Below, in pieces: positions 1 through 5,674 of a DNA stretch of 7,863 nt. How positions within the stretch are numbered: position 1 is the stretch's first letter; the number at the start of each line of letters is the position of its first letter. The notes beneath the pieces are model-generated. The model was not told where the DNA came from. It saw only the letters and a program-made list of their open reading frames with translations, and ran no database searches. The translations under genes and the position numbers were made by a program. This DNA comes from Rhabdothermincola_A sp041688815 (GTDB lineage: Bacteria > Actinomycetota > Acidimicrobiia > Acidimicrobiales > Acidimicrobilacustridaceae), in the NCBI GenBank assembly GCA_041688815.1, contig JBDNHK010000066.1:1-7863 (forward strand). Reading direction: 5' to 3'.

Positions 1-1764
1 GACGACGCCGCGGTCGGTGGTGGAACGGATGAGCCGGCCCGCCCCCTGGGCCAGGAGGGTGGCGGCGCGAGGGAGATCGACCACTCGGAAGGCGTCGGCC
101 CGGGCCCGCTCGCGCCGGGCCTGCAACAGCGGGTTGTCGGGGCGGGGGAAGGGGAGACGGTCGATGGTGACCAGGCTCAAGGTGGCCCCGGGCACGTCGA
201 CGCCCTGCCAGAAGCCCATCGTGGCGAACAGGCAGCTCTCGGGCTCGTCGGTGAACCGGCTCAGCAGAGCCGCCTTGGTGAGGTCGTCCTGGGCGAGGAT
301 GGGCACGTCGAGCCGTGGCCGCAGCGCCTCGACGGCGGCGTGCAGGGCGCGGTAGCTGGTGAACAGCGCCATCGTGCGTCCCCCGGCCGCCTCGATGAGG
401 GCGGCCAACTCGTCGTGCACGGCCTCGTCGAACGTGGGTTGCCGGGGGTCGGGCAGGCCGGCGGCGCAGTAGAGCAGCGCCTGGTGCTCGTAGTCGAACG
501 GGCTGCCCACATTGATCTGGGTGAACTCGCCGTCGGCCAGACCCAACCGCTCGGGCAGCGTGACGGGCAGGGTGGCGCTGGTGAGCACGGCGGTGGTGGT
601 GGACCACGCCTGCTCGTGCAACAGCTCGGCCACGTCGATGGGCGCCACCCGCAGCACCGGGTTCTCGGGGGTGCCCTCCACCCAGGCCACGTCGCCCGGG
701 CGCACCTCGGCCACCTTGCCGAGGTCTTCGACGAGCGTCGTGGCCGCCTTCAGGGCTCGTTGCTTGCGGGCCCCTACGTCGCCCGGCCCGTCGTCGGCCA
801 CGGCCCGCAGCGCCGCCATCACCAGGTCCATCCGGTTGCGGGCCAGGTCGCGCACGACGGCGGCGTCGCCGTCGAGGTGACCGCGCAGACGGCGGCCGCG
901 CTCGTCGACCAGCGCGTCCCTCCACCGGTCACCGAGCTCCTCGACCGAGTCGACCATTCCGCGATCGTCGATGATGGCCGCCACCATGCGGGCCAGGGCC
1001 ACGAACCGTCCACCGGTGAGTTCGAGCCCCGCCGTGGCCGCCACCGTGTCCTCCAGTTGGTGGGCCTCGTCGACGATCACGATCTGGTGGTCGGGCAGCA
1101 CCGTCCCGCCGGTGGCGAGATGGAGGCCGTAGAGGTGCGTGTTGACGACCACGATGTCGGCCTCGGCGGCGGCGCGACGGGCCCGCTCGGTGAAGCACTG
1201 GTCGCCCTTCGGGCAATGACCCGCCCCCGGGCATTCGCGCGGACCCACGCTGACCGCGGCCCACGCTCGCACGGAGGGCTCGTGCTCGAGCTCGGAGCGG
1301 TCGCCGGTGGTGGTGCGCGCCGCCCACGCCGTGAGGGCCGCCACCTCCTCGGTCGGAGGGCGCGGGCCGACATCGAGGGCCAGCTGTTCGCCCCCGTCGA
1401 GCTCGTGGATGCGTTGGAGGCACACGTAGTTCGACCGCCCCTTCAGCACCGCCCACTCCACCGGATGGTCGAGGTGTTCGGCCAGGAAGGGCAGGTCCTT
1501 GTCGGCCAACTGGTCTTGCAGGGCCTTGGTGGCAGTGGTGACCACCACCTTCTGGCCCGACAGGAGGGCGGGGATGAGGTAAGCGAACGTCTTGCCGGTG
1601 CCCGTGCCGGCCTGCACCACCAGGTGGCGTCGGTCGGTGATGGCGGTGGCGACGTGCTCGGCCATGGTGACCTGCCCGGGTCGGGGTTCTCCGGCGGGGA
1701 GGGCTTCGGTGATCGTGGCCAGGGCGTCGCGGGTGGCGGGGGCGAGACGGTCGGTAGCGGCCAT
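1..1764 (-). CDS. dinG: DinG/XPD-type ATP-dependent DNA helicase with Fe-S cluster (C-terminus cut by window edge)
   Basis: This is a superfamily 2, XPD/DinG-like 5'-3' DNA helicase, a family that unwinds damaged or structured DNA such as D-loops and R-loops. The frame is open for all 588 codons visible and runs off the left edge. Walker A is AGTGTGKT at residues 52-59, the Walker B DEAH box is at 232-235, a TSAT motif III is at 395-398, and motif VI QGAGRLIR is at 573-580. Four cysteines, C115, C178, C184 and C190 (the last three spaced C-x5-C-x5-C), lie between Walker A and DEAH, where this family binds its 4Fe-4S cluster. There is no N-terminal exonuclease domain of the Firmicutes DinG type. 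Motif VI is already present, so probably only some tens of residues are missing. The ATG at 1764 was chosen because a -10-like box lies just upstream; the frame stays open further upstream, but that would run into uppS. It is divergent from uppS. A YoaA-like name would also fit. Confidence 0.93.
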   Translation of the reverse strand, partial: MAATDRLAPATRDALATITEALPAGEPRPGQVTMAEHVATAITDRRHLVVQAGTGTGKTFAYLIPALLSGQKVVVTTATKALQDQLADKDLPFLAEHLDHPVEWAVLKGRSNYVCLQRIHELDGGEQLALDVGPRPPTEEVAALTAWAARTTTGDRSELEHEPSVRAWAAVSVGPRECPGAGHCPKGDQCFTERARRAAAEADIVVVNTHLYGLHLATGGTVLPDHQIVIVDEAHQLEDTVAATAGLELTGGRFVALARMVAAIIDDRGMVDSVEELGDRWRDALVDERGRRLRGHLDGDAAVVRDLARNRMDLVMAALRAVADDGPGDVGARKQRALKAATTLVEDLGKVAEVRPGDVAWVEGTPENPVLRVAPIDVAELLHEQAWSTTTAVLTSATLPVTLPERLGLADGEFTQINVGSPFDYEHQALLYCAAGLPDPRQPTFDEAVHDELAALIEAAGGRTMALFTSYRALHAAVEALRPRLDVPILAQDDLTKAALLSRFTDEPESCLFATMGFWQGVDVPGATLSLVTIDRLPFPRPDNPLLQARRERARADAFRVVDLPRAATLLAQGAGRLIRSTTDRGVV

Positions 1765-1774
1765 GAGCGCGTGG

Positions 1775-1780
1775 AGCGTA
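1775..1780 (-). promoter_or_regulatory. Putative -10 box for dinG (TACGCT)
   Basis: Read on the minus strand, TACGCT sits 10 nt before the dinG ATG, within the 10-mer CACTACGCTC. The same 10-mer occurs before glyS. With a usual -10 to start-site distance, transcription would begin only about four nucleotides before the ATG, so the mRNA would be nearly leaderless. No good -35 match and no Shine-Dalgarno sequence is seen. This is inference from position and recurrence. Confidence 0.5.
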
Positions 1781-1823
1781 GTGCCGGGTGGCGACGGTGG
1801 CGGGTGGTCCAGGGGGGCGGCGG

Positions 1824-1829
1824 TAACGT
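1824..1829 (+). promoter_or_regulatory. Putative -10 box for uppS-recO (TAACGT)
   Basis: TAACGT fits the TAnnnT -10 pattern and ends 7 nt before the GTG at 1837. This would place the transcription start on or next to the start codon, giving a leaderless message. It supports the GTG at 1837 as the uppS start, since no Shine-Dalgarno sequence lies at a normal distance; a G-run at 1811-1817 is too far away. No -35 consensus is evident. Confidence 0.45.
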
Positions 1830-1836
1830 CGGCGCA

Positions 1837-2556
1837 GTGGATGTCCCCGGCCTCGACCCTGATCGCATACCGGTGCACGTGGCTGCGGTCATGGACGGCA
1901 ACGGACGGTGGGCCCAGCGGCGGGGCCTCAAGCGCACCGACGGTCACGCAGCCGGTGAGGAAGCGCTGTTCGACACCGTCGAAGGGGCGTTGGACCTCGG
2001 TGTGCGCTGGCTCACCGTGTACGCCTTCTCCACCGAGAACTGGCGCCGACCGGCCGACGAGGTCCGGTTCCTCATGGGGTTCAACGAGTCGCTGCTGGTG
2101 CGCCGCCGTGACGAGCTCCACGAGCGGGGGGTGCGCATCCGGTTCCTCGGTCGACGCGATTGGCGGGTGCCCAAGCGATTGATCCGGCGGATGGACGAAT
2201 CATTGGAGCTCACCCGCAAGAACCGGGTGCTCACGCTGTCGATTGCCTTCAACTATGGCGGTCGGGCCGAGATCGTCGACGCCGTCCGGGCCCTGGTCAC
2301 CGAAGGGGTGCCGGCCGACAAGATCAACGAGAGGGCGATCGCCCAACGGTTGTACGACCCCGAGATGCCCGACCCCGACCTGGTGATCCGCACGTCGGGT
2401 GAGTACCGGCTGTCGAACTACCTGCTCTGGGAGGCGGCCTACAGCGAGCTGGTGTTCACCGACGTGCTGTGGCCCGACTTCCGGCGCCAGGACCTCTTCG
2501 ACGCGGTCAGGGAATACCAGGAGCGCGATCGACGATTCGGTGGGCTCAACGAGTGA
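1837..2556 (+). CDS. uppS: Isoprenyl transferase (cis-prenyltransferase, undecaprenyl/polyprenyl diphosphate synthase)
   Basis: This 239-residue cis-prenyltransferase adds isopentenyl diphosphate units in cis to a short allylic diphosphate. The product is the polyprenyl diphosphate that carries cell-wall precursors, made at the cytoplasmic face of the membrane. The hallmark MDGNGRWA is at residues 19-26 with the catalytic Asp at 20. FSTENWRRP follows at 64-72, FNYGGR at 138-143, and the substrate-binding block RTSGEYRLSNYLLWE at 185-199, then FTDVLWPDF near 207-215. Length is normal for the family. The GTG at 1837 was chosen because it gives a standard short N-terminus and sits just after a -10-like box. 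The frame is open far upstream, but that part is antisense to the helicase. The stop overlaps the recO start by four bases. The exact chain length (decaprenyl, undecaprenyl or a shorter Z-type product) cannot be read from the sequence. Confidence 0.95.
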   Translation: MDVPGLDPDRIPVHVAAVMDGNGRWAQRRGLKRTDGHAAGEEALFDTVEGALDLGVRWLTVYAFSTENWRRPADEVRFLMGFNESLLVRRRDELHERGVRIRFLGRRDWRVPKRLIRRMDESLELTRKNRVLTLSIAFNYGGRAEIVDAVRALVTEGVPADKINERAIAQRLYDPEMPDPDLVIRTSGEYRLSNYLLWEAAYSELVFTDVLWPDFRRQDLFDAVREYQERDRRFGGLNE

Positions 2557-3278
2557 GCAGGGGCACGCTGCACCGTGACGAGGCCATCGTGCTGCGCACG
2601 TACAAGTTGGGCGAGGCCGACCGCATCGTGGTGCTGCTGACCCGGGGGAGGGGGAAGGTTCGGGCCGTGGCCAAGGGGGTACGCAAGACCCGATCGAAGT
2701 TCGGGGCCCGGCTCGAGCCGACCAGCCACATCGCCGTGCAGCTCTACGAGGGCCGTGAGCTCGACATCGTCACCCAGGCCGACAGCCTCGACCACTTCCG
2801 GACCATTCGCGACGACCTCGATCGCATCACCCGGGCGTCGGCCATGCTCGAGACGGCCGACCAGCTCGCCCAGGAGGGCCAGGTCAATCCGCGGCTTTTC
2901 CAGATGCTGCTCGGGGCGTTGCGCACCCTGGCCGGCTCGGATTCTGAGGTCGTGGTGCCGGCCTTCTTCTGGAAGGTGCTGGCGCTCGAGGGGTACCGCC
3001 CCGAGGTCGACGTGTGCGTCAGCTGCGGGGGCGACGGCCCGCTCGTGGCCTTCGACCTGGAGAGCGGTGGCACGTTGTGCCGGGACTGTCGGCGGGGTGG
3101 CGCCGTGTCGCCCGAGGCGGTGGAGCTGCTGCGCCAGATCCTGGGTGGTCGGCTCAACGAGGCCCTGGCCACCCCGGACTCATCGGTCACCCACGAGGTC
3201 GACCACCTGGCCACCCGGGCGGTGGAGTACCACCTCGAGCGGCGCCTGCGCTCGGTGACGGTGCTCGACCGCCACTGA
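2553..3278 (+). CDS. recO: DNA repair protein RecO
   Basis: RecO is a recombination mediator that helps load RecA onto SSB-coated single-stranded DNA and anneals strands in the RecFOR pathway. The 241-residue protein has the N-terminal OB-fold region with the typical opening DEAIVLRTYKLGEADRIVVLLT at about residues 9-30 (shown here as DEAIVLRTYKLGEAD followed by a hydrophobic strand), then GKVRAVAKGVRK near 34-45 with its basic DNA-binding residues. The helical middle segment runs from about 85 to 150. A four-cysteine zinc site follows, CVSC at 155-158 and CRDC at 176-179, present in many but not all RecO proteins. The GTG start shares GTGA with the uppS stop, which suggests translational coupling, and only a weak GGTGGG sequence precedes it inside uppS. 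Longer in-frame starts lie within uppS and are unlikely. The gene converges on the RDD gene that ends at 3318. Confidence 0.95.
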   Translation: MSRGTLHRDEAIVLRTYKLGEADRIVVLLTRGRGKVRAVAKGVRKTRSKFGARLEPTSHIAVQLYEGRELDIVTQADSLDHFRTIRDDLDRITRASAMLETADQLAQEGQVNPRLFQMLLGALRTLAGSDSEVVVPAFFWKVLALEGYRPEVDVCVSCGGDGPLVAFDLESGGTLCRDCRRGGAVSPEAVELLRQILGGRLNEALATPDSSVTHEVDHLATRAVEYHLERRLRSVTVLDRH

Positions 3279-3317
3279 ACCGACGCCGACTGGGACTGAC
3301 CGGAACTGAGCCGACAG

Positions 3318-3902
3318 TCACGGCCGCTCGGGGACCTCGGTCCAGGAGGAGGTGAGCTCGTCGAAGGCTTCCTGGCGGCCCGAGGCCGGATCGGTGCGCA
3401 CGTAGGCCTGGCGCAGGTCGTCCCACGCCGGGTCGGGCCCCGCGTTCAGCTCACCGGCGGCGGCGCCGGCGAGGGGCTTGCGGCCCACCTGCTTCTGGTC
3501 GACGACGAAGGTGTGGGCGACGCGGTCACCGACGCGGCGTTGGTCGGCATTGGTGAAGATCATGAAGAAGGCAACCAACGGGATGCAGTAGGGGAACCCG
3601 TCGACAGCCCAGAGCGCGTACCGGGTAGCGGCCTTCCCTGCGCCACACGGTTGCCCGGTGGCGTCGACGACGCGCAGGCCCACGAGCTGCTTTCCGGGCG
3701 AGGCGCCGGTGCGGCCCTGCCACCAGACGAGAGCGCCGAGTGAGTAGGCGAGGGCGATGATCGAGGCTGCGAAGTTGACGCCCCGGAAGATCACTGACGC
3801 GACCACGGCCACGGCGAAGACGATGCCGAAGTCGATGAGGCCGGCGCCGACGCGGCGCCAGATCAGGTCCTGGTTCTGGTTGCCCGGAATCGGTTGTCTC
3901 AC
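3318..3902 (-). CDS. RDD-family membrane protein, third of three, with degraded decad-repeat tail
   Basis: This 194-residue RDD-family integral membrane protein has the named motif as R17, A20 and D24 at the start of the first membrane segment (about 17-39). A second segment lies at about 43-62 and a third near 97-117. The loop GRTGASPGK at 63-71, GLRVVD at 75-80 and RRVGD at 122-126 are family landmarks. The biochemical role of the family is mostly unknown; a Na+/H+ antiport role has been reported for one member. The cytosolic tail is short, without the long proline linker of its two paralogues, and its three 10-residue repeats (160-189) are partly worn, the middle copy having lost its aromatic residues. 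The GTG start has AGGAG 8 nt upstream (3911-3915). It lies 58 bp after its upstream paralogue and is probably in the same operon. Confidence 0.9.
   Translation of the reverse strand: MRQPIPGNQNQDLIWRRVGAGLIDFGIVFAVAVVASVIFRGVNFAASIIALAYSLGALVWWQGRTGASPGKQLVGLRVVDATGQPCGAGKAATRYALWAVDGFPYCIPLVAFFMIFTNADQRRVGDRVAHTFVVDQKQVGRKPLAGAAAGELNAGPDPAWDDLRQAYVRTDPASGRQEAFDELTSSWTEVPERP
3336..3425 (-). repeat. Three degraded 10-residue repeats in the third RDD protein
   Basis: Residues 160-189 keep the ten-residue register. Position 1 is W, T, F, position 2 is D, D, D and position 8 is Y, Q, W. The middle unit has lost both aromatic residues while the outer units keep theirs, and the acidic position is fully kept. 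Five residues follow the array. Confidence 0.7.
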
Positions 3903-3910
3903 GAGATGCT

Positions 3911-3915
3911 CTCCT
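3911..3915 (-). promoter_or_regulatory. Shine-Dalgarno sequence of the third RDD gene
   Basis: AGGAG on the minus strand lies 8 nt before the GTG at 3902, a standard distance. This decides the start of the gene and contrasts with the leaderless-looking starts elsewhere in the window. It implies this gene is translated from an internal position on a longer message. Confidence 0.7.
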
Positions 3916-3960
3916 GGTCGGCGGGACCCATGATCGCAGTCGCGCCCGTGTCTCGGTGGG

Positions 3961-4737
3961 TCAGATGTTCTGCCACTGTCCCGAGGCGCGGTCGTAGGCC
4001 AGCCAGCGGCGCCGGTTCGGTTCCCAGATGACGTAGGTGCTGCGGGCCGGGTCCCATTGCGGCTCGGGCATCGGGGGTGGTGCTGGCGTCGAGGGAGCGA
4101 ACGGCGATGCCGGCGGCGGTGCGATGGCCGCGGCCCGTCCGGGGAGCACGATGGTTCGGTGCCGGTCGTGGCGGTCGATGACCAACGTGTGCGCCACCAT
4201 GTCGCCCACCCGCCGGTGGCCCTTGCTGACCAGAGCGGTGATGAGCCCTACGAGCGGCACGCAGAAGCCGATGCCGTCGACGAGGAGGAACAGCGACCTC
4301 ACGAAGGCCCGGCCGATGCCGGGTCGTGCCCCGTCGACGTCGACGACGCGTAACCCGAACGCCGCCTTGCCTGGGGTGGCGCCGGTGAGGCCCTGGAGGA
4401 CGACGGAGAACGCCAGCGCGTACAGCAGCGGCACGAGGTAGAGCGCCGCTTGGGCGGCCCCGTCGATGGTGTACACCGAGTTGTTGACGCGGAGGCACAT
4501 TGCGCCCGAGACCGACGTGCACGTGAGCGCGTTGCGCGCTTCGGTGAGGCCACCGGCGGCCAGGACGGCGAGGGCGGTGAGTAAGGCCGCCAGCAGCCCG
4601 TCGAGCACGTAGGCGCCGATGCGCCGGCCCATGACCGCGGTCGGGTCGCGGTCGTCGCCGATCACGAACGGGCCGGGTCCGGCGGTGGCTCCGACGATGG
4701 GCCAGTTGCTGTCGTAGGTGGCGCTGGGTCGGGTCAC
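3961..4737 (-). CDS. RDD-family membrane protein, second of three, with three aromatic decad repeats
   Basis: This 258-residue RDD-family protein has the R39, A42, D46 motif opening the first membrane segment (about 41-62). Further segments are near 94-116 and 147-171. The loop LTGATPGKAAFGLRVVD at 117-133 and HRRVGDM at 174-180 are typical of the family. Between the first two segments is an extended loop with C73 and C81 that may face outward. After the membrane part comes a Pro/Ala-rich linker (about 203-226), then three 10-residue repeats at 228-257 that end the protein. The GTG at 4737 was chosen because its GTGA overlaps the stop of the upstream paralogue, a usual coupled arrangement. 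No Shine-Dalgarno sequence is seen there. The frame is open much further upstream (to 5211), but that part is a shadow of the neighbouring gene. Function is not known; a transport or membrane-anchoring role is only a guess. Confidence 0.9.
   Translation of the reverse strand: MTRPSATYDSNWPIVGATAGPGPFVIGDDRDPTAVMGRRIGAYVLDGLLAALLTALAVLAAGGLTEARNALTCTSVSGAMCLRVNNSVYTIDGAAQAALYLVPLLYALAFSVVLQGLTGATPGKAAFGLRVVDVDGARPGIGRAFVRSLFLLVDGIGFCVPLVGLITALVSKGHRRVGDMVAHTLVIDRHDRHRTIVLPGRAAAIAPPPASPFAPSTPAPPPMPEPQWDPARSTYVIWEPNRRRWLAYDRASGQWQNI
3967..4056 (-). repeat. Three coded 10-residue repeats in the second RDD protein
   Basis: Residues 228-257 hold three units in the same register as in the upstream paralogue: W, W, Y at position 1, D, E, D at position 2 and Y, W, W at position 8. 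Only one residue follows the last unit before the stop. The first two units are close to the first two of the neighbouring gene; the final unit resembles its third. Confidence 0.82.
4197..4219 (+). repeat. 23-bp direct repeat, copy in the second RDD gene (other copy 5141-5163)
   Basis: Bases 4197-4219 and 5141-5163 are identical over 23 bp. In both genes they encode the conserved HRRVGDM segment after the third membrane helix, in the same reading frame. This is conserved coding sequence between paralogues and not an independent element, and it supports descent by duplication or exchange between the two genes. Confidence 0.8.
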
Positions 4738-5591
4738 CGGGTCACCGGGCGCCACTGGGCGGTGACGGCGTCGTACTGCATCCACTGTTGTGAGGCCTGC
4801 TCGAACTGGAGCCACTGCTGGCGCTGCGGGTCCCACGTGACATAGGCGCCGCGGTTGGGATCCCACTGCGGCGATGGCGCCGGACCCGATGGTGGCGCCG
4901 TCGGCGCCGGGCCCGCGCCGAACAGCGGCGGACCCAGCGAGGTTGCACCGGCTGCCAGCGGTGCGGGCACGGCGCTGGCGGTGGGTGGGTTGCCCCAGAC
5001 CGGCGGTGGGGGAGTCCACGCCGCCCCGGGTGCCGCCGACATCGGTGGGGTGGGTGCTGCCGCGTACCCCGCCGGCGACGTGCCGGGCCCGCCGACTGGA
5101 GAGCCGAACCACTGCGCCTCGACCACGTAGCTCGACGCCGCCATGTCGCCCACCCGCCGGTGGTCCTTGGTGGTGAAGATGGTGATGATGCCGACGAGCG
5201 GCGCGCAGCACGGGATGTAGTCCACGATGCCGGCGACGCTGCGCACCAGTGCCCGGCCCGGCCCGAGGGGCTGGCCCTGGGCGTTCACGGTCACGAGGCC
5301 GAGGGTGATGGTCCCCAACGTCTTGCCGGTGAGGCCTCGTTGGAGCACGAAGACCCCGACGTTGTAGGCCAACCAGGCGCCGTAGAACAGCACTGCCCCG
5401 ATGCCTTGCAGTTCTCGGGAGTACACGATCCCGTTGCTGGCACGGTTGTAGCGGTAGGTGTCATCGGACAACACGATGAACAGGACGATGCTGATCACCG
5501 CGCCGATGCCCACGTCGATGAGGGCGGCGACGAGCCGTTTGCCTCCGACATCGGTGGGGTCGACCGGCATCGGGGTCGGGTAGGCACTCAC
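4734..5591 (-). CDS. RDD-family membrane protein, first of three, with proline-rich linker and four aromatic decad repeats
   Basis: This 285-residue RDD-family protein has R19, A22 and D26 at the start of the first membrane segment (about 21-42). A second segment is at about 62-84 and a third near 118-140, followed by HRRVGDM at 144-150. The loop normally ending in PGK reads GLTGKTLGT (86-94), and the usual RVVD is replaced by VTVN (100-103), so this copy has diverged at two family landmarks. A Pro/Gly/Ala-rich linker of about 75 residues (165-241) leads to four exact 10-residue aromatic repeats (243-282). The GTG at 5591 was chosen because it leaves a short cytosolic N-terminus. A longer frame to 5660 would nearly fill the gap to glyS and is less likely. 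The gene probably leads a three-gene operon divergent from glyS. Function is unknown. Confidence 0.9.
   Translation of the reverse strand: MSAYPTPMPVDPTDVGGKRLVAALIDVGIGAVISIVLFIVLSDDTYRYNRASNGIVYSRELQGIGAVLFYGAWLAYNVGVFVLQRGLTGKTLGTITLGLVTVNAQGQPLGPGRALVRSVAGIVDYIPCCAPLVGIITIFTTKDHRRVGDMAASSYVVEAQWFGSPVGGPGTSPAGYAAAPTPPMSAAPGAAWTPPPPVWGNPPTASAVPAPLAAGATSLGPPLFGAGPAPTAPPSGPAPSPQWDPNRGAYVTWDPQRQQWLQFEQASQQWMQYDAVTAQWRPVTR
4746..4865 (-). repeat. Four coded 10-residue repeats in the first RDD protein
   Basis: Residues 243-282 form four consecutive units of ten residues. Every unit has W, W, F or Y at position 1, D or E at position 2 and Y or W at position 8; WDPQRQQWLQ is the second unit. The spacing is exact, with no insertions. 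The array is rich in Gln and ends three residues before the C-terminus. The regular aromatic spacing recalls beta-hairpin or OCRE-like repeat arrays, but I cannot assign it to a named domain. Confidence 0.85.
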
Positions 5592-5660
5592 TCCGTCATC
5601 ATTCCCCACGCGGTGCGGCGGTGCCCGGCTCACCCGGTCGGGGGGATGCAGGGCCGCCAC

Positions 5661-5666
5661 TACGCT
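5661..5666 (+). promoter_or_regulatory. Putative -10 box for glyS (TACGCT)
   Basis: TACGCT ends 8 nt before the ATG at 5675 and lies in the 10-mer CACTACGCTC (5658-5667), also found before dinG. The expected transcription start is within about two bases of the ATG, so a leaderless glyS message is likely. No Shine-Dalgarno sequence precedes this ATG. The divergent RDD operon starts 83 bp away, so the short gap must hold promoters for both directions. Confidence 0.55.
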
Positions 5667-5674
5667 CGACTGCC

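Noticed and set aside
340..1836. Long plus-strand open frame running into uppS, giving an apparent 738-residue protein
   Set aside because: The first 499 codons are exactly antisense to the helicase and give a Gly/Arg/His-rich protein with no recognisable motif. The helicase strand holds all motifs of its family. The open frame is a product of GC-rich codon bias.
1765..1836. Helicase start further upstream in frame
   Set aside because: The frame is open, but the added residues are Pro-rich and not family-like, and the start would overlap uppS and bypass the -10-like box at 1775-1780.
3279..3317. Terminator between convergent recO and the third RDD gene
   Set aside because: The 39 bp hold only short imperfect repeats of GGACTGA type and a 5-bp GACTG/CAGTC pair with no stable stem and no T-run on either strand.
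4738..5211. N-terminal extension of the second RDD gene
   Set aside because: The extra codons are an out-of-frame reading of the first RDD gene, and the GTGA overlap at 4737 gives a normal RDD start.
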